A program made the position numbers and the translations under genes. A model generated the notes under the pieces. The model did not search any database, had not been told where the DNA came from, and worked only from the letters and a program-made list of their open reading frames with translations. Below are positions 26,049 through 34,840 of a stretch of DNA of 64,000 nt, piece by piece. The stretch spans positions 154,304-218,303 of the forward strand of contig JACRGD010000005.1 in NCBI GenBank assembly GCA_016212525.1, written 5' to 3'. The DNA is from Microcaldota archaeon (GTDB taxonomy: Archaea; Micrarchaeota; Micrarchaeia; Anstonellales; Bilamarchaeaceae). Positions within the stretch are counted from its first letter, which is position 1. Each line of letters opens with the position of its first letter.

Positions 26049-27497
26049 TTATGCGGCCTTTTTCGTGTGTCTTAATGTAACTCTCTTTTTTGGAGATTTT
26101 AAAAGCTCACTAAGCTTCCACTTTTCGTAGCCTATAAGATTCGCTCTTCTTTCTTTTGCACCGCTCTCCCGTTGATTTTGCCCTGGTTCTTCTTTAAGAC
26201 GTCTACCTTGATTTTCTCTAATTGACGGCACTTCTTTTTCATCTGTTCTGGTGATTCTTTTATTTCTTGAACGTGTATTTTCACTCCTATCTCTTCTTAT
26301 TTCTCCTACTGGTTCTTCTGTTTTTGCATTTCTCTCTTGTGAATGCAAAGCGTGTGCCTCCTGCTCAACTCTGACTGGTTGGCTTCTATTTTTTCTTCTA
26401 CTTTTGGGGCTTCTTTGCCCTGGGGGTTCGTAGGTTTGTGAAATTTCAATTATCGTCTCGATTGGTCTTGGTCTCTCGACCACCACCTCTGCAATTCTTT
26501 GGGTATTTGGTTCTGATGCATCTTCTGTTCTAAATATTTGTGATGTCGATGTGTAATCTCCTGGATTACAACCGTGTTCGGGTGTGTGAGCTTTTGGTTC
26601 TGCCTCTGGAATGCATATTAGTGTTGGTATTTCCTCTGCTACTTGGGCCATAGTTTCCGTGTTTGATCCTTTTGGCACTCTTTCTCGATTACTATGTGCT
26701 ACTGATGCCACGAACTCCTTAGGCTCTGAAATCTTTGGTCTGTTTGTCATTTCAAATCCTGCAATTGTGGCTATTTCCGTCCCCTGAGTTATCTCTAATA
26801 GATTTTCTGACCTGGACCCTCCTGTTCTGGTTCTAGTTTCAATCTGAAATGTCCCTGGGTACTCTTCAACTCTATCTGACCGAGCGTCTGGTTTCTTTTG
26901 CATGGGCGGTATCGGCTGAATAAAAACACCACTCCCATTTATTGTCCTTCTTGGTTCTCTGTAAGTGTCATTCGCAACTGCTGCTATGGAAGGCTCAAGT
27001 GCTATCGTTCGGACTAATAAGATTCCTGCCCCCTCGATCGGAGTTCTGGCTAATTGTGTCAGTGTTGTCTGAGGTGAGGTGCCTAAAACGTTTGATGTTT
27101 CCAGTCTTCTTGCAGCATCAGATGTTCCTATGAGCTCTATCGCAGATAGTCTTTCTCTTACTCCGTTTGTTGTTGCTGATTGTAGTCTCTCAAGCCAAAA
27201 GCTGTCAATTACTGGTGTTGAGATAGTTCCAGAACCAGGGGGTGTGTTATTTTTTTGATCTGTTGTTGTTTCTTTTCCACCCTCGCTAATGATGGTGTTT
27301 GAAGTTAAAATTGTTGCTTCGTTTCTATTTTCTGCTCTTACTATGCTCGCTGCTGGATTCAATGTTGCAGTTCTCTCTACTAGTGGCATCTGGCCTTTCA
27401 TATTGCGATTATTGCAAGCGCCACACGATCCGCAATTACCCGAACATCCAACTCGAGCTGGATTATTCTGAATTACGCTTAGGTCTACTCTTTTCAT
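26049..27497 (-). CDS. Large disordered protein with N-terminal Cys cluster
   Basis: About 482 residues. Near the N-terminus is a dense motif GCSGNCGSCGACNN (four Cys in 10 residues), then some 400 residues of low-complexity, Thr/Ser/Pro/Glu/Arg-rich sequence without clear hydrophobic core, and a highly basic C-terminus (ERRANLIGYEKWKLSELLKS, then KKRVTLRHTKKAA). No family recognised. A start 42 nt upstream is open, but it overlaps the TATA box (TATATAGG near 27527), which puts the transcript start at the ATG at 27497. The Cys motif could bind a metal or Fe-S cluster; the tail could bind nucleic acid. Confidence 0.7.
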   Translation of the reverse strand: MKRVDLSVIQNNPARVGCSGNCGSCGACNNRNMKGQMPLVERTATLNPAASIVRAENRNEATILTSNTIISEGGKETTTDQKNNTPPGSGTISTPVIDSFWLERLQSATTNGVRERLSAIELIGTSDAARRLETSNVLGTSPQTTLTQLARTPIEGAGILLVRTIALEPSIAAVANDTYREPRRTINGSGVFIQPIPPMQKKPDARSDRVEEYPGTFQIETRTRTGGSRSENLLEITQGTEIATIAGFEMTNRPKISEPKEFVASVAHSNRERVPKGSNTETMAQVAEEIPTLICIPEAEPKAHTPEHGCNPGDYTSTSQIFRTEDASEPNTQRIAEVVVERPRPIETIIEISQTYEPPGQRSPKSRRKNRSQPVRVEQEAHALHSQERNAKTEEPVGEIRRDRSENTRSRNKRITRTDEKEVPSIRENQGRRLKEEPGQNQRESGAKERRANLIGYEKWKLSELLKSPKKRVTLRHTKKAA

Positions 27498-27565
27498 AGT
27501 CGCATTCTGTTTTGTTAGGTGCCTATATACTCCTTCCAAACTAAATTAGGTTTTTTCTATGATTC

Positions 27566-28324
27566 CTAATTCTTTGTTGTTATGAATGAATCTATCCCAG
27601 TCGTCTTTCTCTTCTCTGTATATGCCCATTCTGAGAGTTTTTTAAGATTAGAAATATCTGCTGCATTATATCTTACGAGTTTGTCCAGTGCATCCATATT
27701 GCCCGTTCTCTTATATTCCTTCCACAAAAGCACTGCATCATATCCATTTAGTCCCTTAAGGTCATCTTCTCTTTCAAATCCGAACTGCTGTTCAATTTTT
27801 TTGAGCCCGCCCCGAACATTTAGCGATGCGAGAACAAATCTCAAATCGATGTGAAGTGTTGGGATTTTGGCATTTGGATATGCTCGTTTTATGAATGGCA
27901 AATCAAAGAGTGAACCATTGAATGTTACGACCATCTCGTAGTTTGCTATCTCTTTTTCAAAATCATCCAAATTCTGTCCGTGTATGTAACTCTTTACCTG
28001 TTCACCATCGAATAGGCCTACAACTGTCATATAATCGTCGCCTCTGCCTAAGCCGGTGGTCTCTATATCTACATAAGCAACTCGCTTAAAATGCGGAAAT
28101 GCCCTCCATGTCTCATTTTTCGGAAGAATAATGCCAAAATGCTCGGACTCTGCCTTTTCGAGTGCTGCTTTTGAGTTTCGTATGTGTCGAGCCGGACCTT
28201 GGCAGTGAACTACTTCTCCAAATCTAGCGAGATAATCATCCCACTCAAGTATTCCTGCTTCCCATAGCTTGCGCTCCTTATTCGGGCCGAAGTTCGGTAT
28301 GTGGATGAATGTGTTTTGGAGCAT
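27566..28324 (-). CDS. RNase H-like DEDD exonuclease (YprB type)
   Basis: About 252 residues. The catalytic acids of a DEDDy exonuclease are visible: YVDIETTGL (Asp, Glu), VTFNGSLFDLPFI (Asp) and RYNAADISNL (Tyr-x3-Asp). The N-terminus (FIHIPNFGPNKERKLWEAGI) resembles the helix-hairpin-like segment before YprB-type domains. Probable role in DNA or RNA repair or turnover. An ATG 18 nt upstream exists, but the TATA box TTTATATC at 28350-28357 would place the transcript start after it, so 28324 is preferred. Confidence 0.85.
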   Translation of the reverse strand: MLQNTFIHIPNFGPNKERKLWEAGILEWDDYLARFGEVVHCQGPARHIRNSKAALEKAESEHFGIILPKNETWRAFPHFKRVAYVDIETTGLGRGDDYMTVVGLFDGEQVKSYIHGQNLDDFEKEIANYEMVVTFNGSLFDLPFIKRAYPNAKIPTLHIDLRFVLASLNVRGGLKKIEQQFGFEREDDLKGLNGYDAVLLWKEYKRTGNMDALDKLVRYNAADISNLKKLSEWAYTEKRKTTGIDSFITTKN

Positions 28325-28434
28325 CACTCTACTTTTGTTCAAGAAGGCATTTATATCTAATCCGTCATTTCTAATGATATTGTACTTTCCAAGCGAATGT
28401 GCTAGTAGCTTATATTTTGCAAATTAGGTGTATT

Positions 28435-29241
28435 ATGCCCGAAACCCGAAGACGTTCAACTCTAAAAGAGGTATCCGATAAATACGGCAAAAAAAAGAAG
28501 GCCAACTGGTTCCTACTGCGGGATCTTATTCAACAGGCCGATGTGGTTTTGGAAATAATCGATGCCCGCGATCCAGTTCATACGCGTCTGCCTTTGGCCG
28601 AGCAGTGGGCCGGATCAAATCGTCTTCTTATCATCGCTAATAAGGTTGATCTTCTTACGAGTCAGGATAATCTTCCCGAGCTTTCACATAATGGGATTTA
28701 CGTCAGCGCGAAAGATCGCTCTGAAAAAACACGCAAAACAATCATGGCAGCGATACGAAAGCGAGCTCGTACTCTTCCTGCCCGAGGCGTTGTAGTTGGC
28801 TACCCTAATGTAGGCAAGAGTTCGATAATCAATCTACTGGCCCAAAAAAGTGCTGCAAAAGTTTCATCTGTTGCCGGAACTACAACACATGTTCAGTGGA
28901 TTAAGGTTGCCGGGGATATTCTAATTAATGATTATCCGGGTGTTTTTCCTCCTTCAGAAAAAAACTCAGTTCTCATTCGTAAGGGTGCCTTAAATGTCTC
29001 GAGCGATGCGATCGGTCCGGCATATGAGTTTTTGCAAAACGTGCTCAAATCACCAAATCTTCTTGGGTGGCTTGAAACTTATTATGATGTAGAGCTCAAG
29101 TCCCTGGATTTGTCTGATCCTGAAGATATTTTGGCAATAATTGCAAAGAGGCGCGGTTGGCTTGTGAAGGGCGGTAAACCTAACTTGGATGATGCGGCTA
29201 TGAGTGTACTTAGGGCAATGCGAGAAGCTCCAGAACTCTAA
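28435..29241 (+). CDS. Circularly permuted GTPase (YlqF/Lsg1/Nog2-like)
   Basis: 268 residues. G motifs occur in permuted order: G4 ANKVDLL near residue 60, G5-like YVSAKD, then G1 GYPNVGKSS near 120, G2 AGTTTHVQW and G3 DYPGVFP. This is the hallmark of the YlqF/RbgA/Lsg1/Nog2 group, which acts in large ribosomal subunit assembly. The basic N-terminus (TRRRSTLKEVSDKYGKKKK) likely binds rRNA. AGGTG precedes the ATG by 5 nt. It converges with the NMD3 gene, sharing 4 nt at the stop codons; in yeast the related Lsg1 is needed to release Nmd3. Confidence 0.92.
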   Translation: MPETRRRSTLKEVSDKYGKKKKANWFLLRDLIQQADVVLEIIDARDPVHTRLPLAEQWAGSNRLLIIANKVDLLTSQDNLPELSHNGIYVSAKDRSEKTRKTIMAAIRKRARTLPARGVVVGYPNVGKSSIINLLAQKSAAKVSSVAGTTTHVQWIKVAGDILINDYPGVFPPSEKNSVLIRKGALNVSSDAIGPAYEFLQNVLKSPNLLGWLETYYDVELKSLDLSDPEDILAIIAKRRGWLVKGGKPNLDDAAMSVLRAMREAPEL

Positions 29242-30017
29242 CCTTCCATTTCCCGGATATCTTTTTCTGCTTCTATTTTTTCTTCAGACTTTGACGATGA
29301 TTCGGATGTCTCCTTTTCATTCTCAATTGCATCATCATTCTTCTGGTCTTTTTCTTCATCCTTTTCTCTTCTTGGTCTGCCTTTTGGTTCGTCTATTCTA
29401 ACTAGAAATGTGGTTCGATAAAGTCTTCCCCGATCATCTCTACCTACGAGTTTTTTGCTCATTAAAACTCGGTATCCAAAATCGTTTATGACTCCCAGAA
29501 CTGTTTTTGATCTGCCATAATAGAGGTTGAGTCCTTCTTCTAATTCTTCTATTTTAGTCAGGAATGTTTTCCCTTCGAGTTTTTTCATTATCTCTTTGGC
29601 CATTTTCTCGATTTTGCGTCTATTTCCTCGTAACTGGACAATCGCTTCGTAATATCCGCCACTTATTTTGATACAATCAGAGCATACATTTTCTCTAATT
29701 ATTAGAGGTATGCTTCTTTTTACTGTGGCTCGCGAACTTCCCCGCACTATTTCGAATTCGGCCTGTTGGGTTTCAATGTCATATTTTACTTTCTCAAAAT
29801 CGCCCTTGCACTTTCCTTTAATGTAATCTTCGATGGCTTTTGGTCTATAGAGCATCCATCTTCCCTGAAGGTGCATATTCTCGCATCGTTTGCATTTTTC
29901 TATTGTTATTTCTTTTGGCAGCTCTAACTTTAGGGGCATGCAATCGACACAGAATGATTCGACAAATTCTGCTTCCTGATCCGTTTTGCCACACCTGGGG
30001 CAAATAAGTCCGTTCAT
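29238..30017 (-). CDS. nmd3: NMD3 family ribosome biogenesis protein
   Basis: About 259 residues. The N-terminal zinc domain has CPRCG, then CVDC, KCKRC and CSDC, the paired CxxC motifs of NMD3. Conserved segments include GRWMLYRPKAIEDYI and GYYEAIVQLRGN. The C-terminal 55 residues are a charged Glu/Lys/Ser tail, likely disordered. Eukaryotic NMD3 escorts the 60S subunit; the archaeal form probably monitors late 50S assembly. The ATG at 30017 is chosen over an upstream TTG. Confidence 0.92.
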   Translation of the reverse strand: MNGLICPRCGKTDQEAEFVESFCVDCMPLKLELPKEITIEKCKRCENMHLQGRWMLYRPKAIEDYIKGKCKGDFEKVKYDIETQQAEFEIVRGSSRATVKRSIPLIIRENVCSDCIKISGGYYEAIVQLRGNRRKIEKMAKEIMKKLEGKTFLTKIEELEEGLNLYYGRSKTVLGVINDFGYRVLMSKKLVGRDDRGRLYRTTFLVRIDEPKGRPRREKDEEKDQKNDDAIENEKETSESSSKSEEKIEAEKDIREMEG

Positions 30018-30059
30018 TACTATCAAATTTTTAAATGTGTATGAGAGATATTTAAAACA

Positions 30060-31838
30060 ATGACTAATAACATAAATCGCGCCATCAGCCTAACTTCGTA
30101 CCTGGTTTCTCTCCCGCGTGCCAGATCTTTAGTTCTTGGTATTTTTGTTTTAGGCCTTATTTTTGGCCTTATTCTCAACGTATCTTCGTTTTCACCATCT
30201 TCTGCGTTTGTCTTCAAATGTATTTCTGATGGTACTCTTCTTCTAGCCGCCCCCGCCCTGCTCACCTCGTTTTTAGTTAAGCTGCTTATGAGGCAGACCC
30301 CATATCGGAGAATTGTCGCTACTGCATTTGCAGGGGAAATCGTTTATGGAATCGCATATCTTATAAGTTATTTTACTTTTAAGATAAGTCCTTTTTGGGC
30401 TCAGCTGGTTCTTCTTTTTGGAGCATCTCTCGTTTTTGTTCTCTGGTATGTTATTGCCCGATTTGTTTTCCTCTTAAAATACAGGTCTCTTCTCTTCTCA
30501 ATTCTTCAACTTCTTCTCTACCTAGCATTTCTCTTTGGTAATGAGACTTTTTGGATTACTCGCGGTACTTCTTTCGTTTTTTCTGCTGCAACATTCTATC
30601 TTTCTTCATTTGTGCTTTTGGGTTCTCTCATTTTCTTCTTCTTTATCATAAACGCTCCGATGAAGAAAAACCTGGGCGTAAAAAGCACTGATGCGATCTC
30701 ATATTTTTTTAGTCAATGGTTATATCACAATCGGGACATGGAAAAGGCATTTGCGCAGGTAGGTGAAAAAGTCCGGACGTTTGTTTCCGTTATGGCATTT
30801 AAGCGCAAATCAGATACTGTTCTTTTCATAACTCCCTATGTTCACTTTGGGCCTTTTGGGAATCTGGGCGGGAGCGAATTTTCATATCTTATTGCACAAG
30901 AGGTCGATAAAAAATACGCTTCAAAATCATTTGTTTTTCACGGTACAGTAACTCATGATCTAAATCCTGTCTCCGCCTCCCAAATAACTCCTATTCTCGA
31001 TTCTATCGATTCGATTCTCAAATCCGCAACTTACAAATCTCCAAAATCTTTTTTTACAAACGGGACTCATGCGGAATGTCGTGCTCATAATCTTCATATT
31101 GATGAGCATTCCTTCGTATCCCTTACGCGGTCCCCGCATACGACTGAAGATATAAATTTCGGACTTGGTCTATCTATGCTCTATGCGGCAGAAAAATACG
31201 TTAAAAATGCAATGATTGTGGATCAACATAATTCGGAGACTGGCGAAATTACGAGTTTTGAACCCGGTTCTGTTGTCGGTTTTAACTATCTCTCAGCAAT
31301 CGAATCGTCATTTGCACCTTCAGAATTAGCTCCCTCTACTCTTCGCATCGGTGTCTCTACAACTGCGATTGTTTCAGATATAATCGGGAAAGGGGGAATC
31401 AAGGTCTGTATTCTTTCGTCAAACGTGCCCTACATTCTGATTCTCATCGATTGCAATGGGATAACTCCGCAGTTCCACGAGTCCATAGTTCGAGAAGTAA
31501 AATCAATGTCTCCGGGGTCTGAAGTTGGTGTCTATACTACCGATACGCACCAGCTAAACATGGTTCGAGGTGTTCTAAATCCTCTTAAGGAAGAATCTGC
31601 TGTTTTGGAAGCGATTAAAGTTTCGGTTTCCCGTGCTTCTGATGATCTTTCTTCTTGTGAATTTTTTGCCGATCGGCGGTGGGTTGATATCGAAGTCATT
31701 GGTGCAAAACAATCGATCGAACTCATCTCCACTGTTAACTCGATAGTTGCAATGTCCAAGATCATTCTGCCTCTTTTGATTCTAGGCGGTCTGCTCCTTC
31801 TCGTGGCTCTTATAAGTGCGCTTGATCTTAGGATCTAG
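30060..31838 (+). CDS. DUF2070 archaeal membrane protein
   Basis: 592 residues. About six or seven membrane helices fill the first 200 residues, followed by a soluble domain with VHFGPFGNLGGSEFSYLIA, HGTVTHDLNPVS, DQHNSETGEI and TTDTHQLNMVRG, and a final helix near the C-terminus (about 565-588). The conserved His/Asp residues of the soluble domain are the DUF2070 hallmark and look metal-binding. Function unknown; the family is archaeal. The start is 42 nt from the divergent NMD3 start; TTTTTAAAT near 30033 is its likely TATA box. Confidence 0.9.
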   Translation: MTNNINRAISLTSYLVSLPRARSLVLGIFVLGLIFGLILNVSSFSPSSAFVFKCISDGTLLLAAPALLTSFLVKLLMRQTPYRRIVATAFAGEIVYGIAYLISYFTFKISPFWAQLVLLFGASLVFVLWYVIARFVFLLKYRSLLFSILQLLLYLAFLFGNETFWITRGTSFVFSAATFYLSSFVLLGSLIFFFFIINAPMKKNLGVKSTDAISYFFSQWLYHNRDMEKAFAQVGEKVRTFVSVMAFKRKSDTVLFITPYVHFGPFGNLGGSEFSYLIAQEVDKKYASKSFVFHGTVTHDLNPVSASQITPILDSIDSILKSATYKSPKSFFTNGTHAECRAHNLHIDEHSFVSLTRSPHTTEDINFGLGLSMLYAAEKYVKNAMIVDQHNSETGEITSFEPGSVVGFNYLSAIESSFAPSELAPSTLRIGVSTTAIVSDIIGKGGIKVCILSSNVPYILILIDCNGITPQFHESIVREVKSMSPGSEVGVYTTDTHQLNMVRGVLNPLKEESAVLEAIKVSVSRASDDLSSCEFFADRRWVDIEVIGAKQSIELISTVNSIVAMSKIILPLLILGGLLLLVALISALDLRI

Positions 31839-31839
31839 T

Positions 31840-32676
31840 TCATGCCCCAATCATCATTCTGAGTATGTCTCTTATGCCCGGTGCAAATCCCATTATCATT
31901 ATTGCAATTGCAATGAAGTTTTTGTCCTGCTCGTCCATCTTTTCGTTCTTTAGTAAATAGGCAGCTCCAAATCCGACCACTACCTTAAGTAAATAAAATG
32001 CGAAAAAAGTTCCAAACACCTGTCCTATTCCTGCCGAAAAGACATGCTGCTCGAAATACTGTTTGCCGCTTATTTTGCTAAATATGTCTATTATAAAGAA
32101 AGTTGCAGCTCCGTCTAATGCCTGTCCTGCGACTATTGCAGTCATGATTCTATCTTTTTTGAAATATGCGTATGCAAGACCTGCAGGTATCGCACAAAGG
32201 AGAAGTATTGGTATTGCAAATATCCAGTTGGTCATGAACGGAATTAGGAGAAGGTATGCTGGTGCTGCAAGTATCAGTCCGACTGTTCCAAGTTGATGCA
32301 TTTTCTTAAATTTGTCTAAAATCAATATGGACACAATCAACAGCGCTGCTGTTACTATGTAAATTCCTGGAGTTACTGTTAGGTATCCATAATCAAACAT
32401 GTGATTTTGGAGTATCCATTGATGTACTGGGGTTATTGGGTTGAATACTCCGTTATCGATTGCATCAGTTACTACTCTGTAGCCGGAGCCTATCAAAACA
32501 AAACACATTATATTTTTGATGAATTTCTCATCGATGGTGAATTTCGACCTTAGCCACTTATATATCAAAAATATTCCTATTATTGCTAAAATCGCATATG
32601 TAATGGTATTAATTGTGTTATATCCGGTTCTATCCCAAATTGGCAGCAAATAGTATTTATATATAAATTCTTCCAT
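31840..32676 (-). CDS. DUF63 archaeal membrane protein
   Basis: About 278 residues with seven or eight membrane helices. GSGYRVVTDAIDNGVF, YLTVTPGIYIVTA and IVAGQALDGAATFFIID match the DUF63 family, found in most archaea with unknown function. Its stop is one base from that of the convergent DUF2070 gene. The ATG at 32676 is chosen; a TTG three codons upstream is also open. The promoter must lie inside the divergent Rpp21 coding region, since the two starts are only 13 nt apart. Confidence 0.88.
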   Translation of the reverse strand: MEEFIYKYYLLPIWDRTGYNTINTITYAILAIIGIFLIYKWLRSKFTIDEKFIKNIMCFVLIGSGYRVVTDAIDNGVFNPITPVHQWILQNHMFDYGYLTVTPGIYIVTAALLIVSILILDKFKKMHQLGTVGLILAAPAYLLLIPFMTNWIFAIPILLLCAIPAGLAYAYFKKDRIMTAIVAGQALDGAATFFIIDIFSKISGKQYFEQHVFSAGIGQVFGTFFAFYLLKVVVGFGAAYLLKNEKMDEQDKNFIAIAIMIMGFAPGIRDILRMMIGA

Positions 32677-32689
32677 TTTTACCAACTAT

Positions 32690-32989
32690 ATGGATAATCG
32701 GAAGGCTAAACTTATTAAGGCATCTGCAAAATATTCTGCCAGTGCTTTGATCAATTTCGCTATTTCTGCTTATTCTGAGAATCAAAATGATCGTTCTAGA
32801 AGGTATGTGAAAATGGCTTTGGATACAATAAAAAAGAATCGGGTAAGGCTGTCTGCTGAAGATAAAAATAAGTTGTGCAAGAAATGCTCCACTGTTTGGG
32901 TTCCAAATAAAACGGTTTCCCTGAGCTTTGATCAAAAAAACAATTTATTTAGGGCAATGTGCAAATGTGGTTTTTCAAAAGCTATTTGA
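32690..32989 (+). CDS. rnp4: RNase P protein component 4 (Rpp21/Rpr2)
   Basis: 99 residues. N-terminal helices (AKLIKASAKYSASALINFAISAYSEN) with NDRSRRYVKMALDTIKKNRVRL are followed by the zinc ribbon LCKKCSTVWVPNKT and MCKCG (CxxC and CxC). This matches archaeal Rpp21, which pairs with Rpp29 in RNase P and helps bind pre-tRNA. A TATA box (TTTATATATAAA near 32660) lies about 29 nt upstream of the ATG and within the end-to-start gap with the DUF63 gene, giving a leaderless message. Confidence 0.9.
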   Translation: MDNRKAKLIKASAKYSASALINFAISAYSENQNDRSRRYVKMALDTIKKNRVRLSAEDKNKLCKKCSTVWVPNKTVSLSFDQKNNLFRAMCKCGFSKAI

Positions 32990-33062
32990 TTCTTTTTGTT
33001 ACTAAAAGCCCCACTTTTTTTACAAGGATTTATATTTTCTTTTATCACATCACCCTTTTAGT

Positions 33063-33371
33063 ATGTCTATTCTTTTGAAAATTCACGAGTCTGCCAATGG
33101 TAAGGTGGTTGCTGCATGTGATCATGACCTTATAGGCCGTGTTTTAGATGACGGTACTGTCTATATGGATCTAGATCATCATCGTTCTTTTTATGTGGGT
33201 TCAAAAATAGATTCAGTCGGATTGCGCGATGCGCTTAGCGCTGGATTCTATTGCGCCAATCTTGTAGGCAAGGAATCCATTTCCGTTGCTGTTTCTTTGG
33301 GATTAATCGACAAATCCGATGTTTTGACTGTTTTAAAAGTTCCATATGTTCAGATATATGATGTTCGGTGA
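33063..33371 (+). CDS. DUF424 archaeal protein
   Basis: 102 residues. MSILLKIHESANGKVVAACDHDLIGRVLDDG and the later hydrophobic YCANLVGKESISVAVSLGLI match DUF424, a small conserved archaeal family of unknown function. Soluble and compact. Its gene is 6 nt upstream of the double ACT-domain gene and likely in one transcript; a TATA-like TTTATATT lies about 28 nt before the ATG. Confidence 0.85.
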   Translation: MSILLKIHESANGKVVAACDHDLIGRVLDDGTVYMDLDHHRSFYVGSKIDSVGLRDALSAGFYCANLVGKESISVAVSLGLIDKSDVLTVLKVPYVQIYDVR

Positions 33372-33377
33372 GTTTCT

Positions 33378-33785
33378 ATGAAAACAATTACTATCGTTGC
33401 TGATGATCGGGTGGGTTTAGTTGCAGATATCTCTTACATTTTAAGTAAATCAAAACTCAATATTGAATCCATCAATGTCGATGTTGTTGCTGGTAAGGCC
33501 ATCATAACTTTGAGTATTGCCGATATCGTGAAAGCCAAAGAGGCTTTGGAATCTTCTGGTTATAAAGCCGAGGAAATAAATGCAGTTATTGTAAAATTGC
33601 CTGATCAACCAGGAGAACTCAATAACGTAACTGCACTTTTATCGAAGGAAAAAATAAACATCCTTAATCTCCATATGCTTTCAAAAGATGGTAGATTTAC
33701 GGTTCTCTCTCTTAATGTTGATAAGCCTAAACGTGCTTCAAAACTACTTGAGAAGTATCTGATTTCAAATGAAACTATGCTATAA
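33378..33785 (+). CDS. Double ACT-domain protein
   Basis: 135 residues made of two ACT domains: KTITIVADDRVGLVADISYILSKSKLNIESI at 2-32 and AVIVKLPDQPGELNNVTALLSKEKINILNL at about 68-97. Each has the beta-alpha-beta ligand fold with Gly at the first loop (DRVG, QPGE). No enzyme domain is attached, so it likely senses an amino acid and regulates a partner. Related small archaeal ACT proteins occur beside unrelated enzymes. Ligand unknown. Confidence 0.88.
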   Translation: MKTITIVADDRVGLVADISYILSKSKLNIESINVDVVAGKAIITLSIADIVKAKEALESSGYKAEEINAVIVKLPDQPGELNNVTALLSKEKINILNLHMLSKDGRFTVLSLNVDKPKRASKLLEKYLISNETML

Positions 33786-33813
33786 TTGGATGTTATCTAT
33801 TTTGTTTTTTCCC

Positions 33814-34836
33814 TTATTTTTCTACTGTTTCTAACTCCACACTTTTTTCCTTCATGTTTCTTTGGACTGTTTTGTGTTTTCGTTCTATCTCTTCAAATTT
33901 TTTGTTTTTCGCCAGTTCTATTAACTGTTCTACTGTTTCGTAGTTTGAGTATATCCAGTCTCCCTTTTTCGTGTATTCGCTTGCCTCTGTTTCGAGTTCG
34001 ATTCTCCTTTCGTACTGTTTTGCGAGTCTGTTTTCAAGTTTTTCTACTTCCGGATCTTTCTTTTCATAATTATTGTAAAAATGATCTGCTGCTTCGTTTA
34101 AGTTTGTAAATTCCATGATTGTACTTTCATTTTTGGAATATTTTGACAGTTTTAACAATGCAAATTCCTGAGGTCTGCCTTCTGCGTCCATATATATTCT
34201 TGGTTTATTTTCGTTTATTATGTTCTTTATGTTTTCTTCCAATGCTGCCCGTTTCTCTTTGCTTAACCCATCTCCTCTGTCTTTTTCGTCTATTTTCGAT
34301 CTCTCAATGGCTTCAATTGCATACCCTTTACCAAGCGGCAATTTCATTAGTGAGACTATTATGTATTTGTCTGTGTATTCGATGCTTTGTGCCGTGGTGG
34401 ATTTTGGAAATTTATATTCTTTGCCTGCTCGTATGCTCCGGTCTGACCAGTCTTCGTATCTATGTGCACAGATGCAGCTGCCTTCCTTGACAAGTATCAT
34501 GTTTCCCTTGCCAAACATCTCAAATATTATCTGATACATATTGCTAAATTTTAGCACTATTAGTCGATCTTTGTTTGGTTGCTCTATTTCAACTAGTCTA
34601 ACATTATCTAGCTCCTTGGATATCTTATCAGTCATACTCTCTCGTTCATCTATCCGCTCAATATATTTTGTCGCATTCATTCTGACTCCAAGCTCAAAAT
34701 AGACCTCAATATCACCTATCTTTATTCTATATGCATTCTCACCTATTTTTCGTATTCTTGAAAAGTGCTTTCCGATTATTTTTGGCAAGAGTTCTTCTAT
34801 TATTCTGCTGTATTCAAGACTGCTCATTATGTGCAT
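33814..34836 (-). CDS. NFACT/Rqc2-like protein lacking the C-terminal NFACT-R domain
   Basis: 340 residues. The NFACT-N domain (about 1-215) has LEYSRIIEELLPKIIGKHFSRIRKIGENAYRIKI, then KFSNMYQIIFEMFGKGNMIL and PPxGKGYAI-like LPLGKGYAIEAIERSK. A linker and coiled coil follow (LAKQYERRIELETEASEYTKKGDWIYSNYETVEQLIELAK), the usual CC-M region. The protein then stops, while archaeal Rqc2/NEMF relatives continue for 200-300 residues with NFACT-R (DUF814). Family members bind obstructed large subunits and tRNA. GTGA lies 4 nt before the ATG; the upstream gene ends 4 nt earlier. Confidence 0.85.
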   Translation of the reverse strand: MHIMSSLEYSRIIEELLPKIIGKHFSRIRKIGENAYRIKIGDIEVYFELGVRMNATKYIERIDERESMTDKISKELDNVRLVEIEQPNKDRLIVLKFSNMYQIIFEMFGKGNMILVKEGSCICAHRYEDWSDRSIRAGKEYKFPKSTTAQSIEYTDKYIIVSLMKLPLGKGYAIEAIERSKIDEKDRGDGLSKEKRAALEENIKNIINENKPRIYMDAEGRPQEFALLKLSKYSKNESTIMEFTNLNEAADHFYNNYEKKDPEVEKLENRLAKQYERRIELETEASEYTKKGDWIYSNYETVEQLIELAKNKKFEEIERKHKTVQRNMKEKSVELETVEK

Positions 34837-34840
34837 GTGC

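Noticed and set aside
27511-27530. TTAGG-TG-CCTA resembling the suf operator next to the TATA box of the 26049-27497 gene
   Set aside because: Spacer is 2 nt rather than 4 and the outer arms do not match, so it is probably chance.
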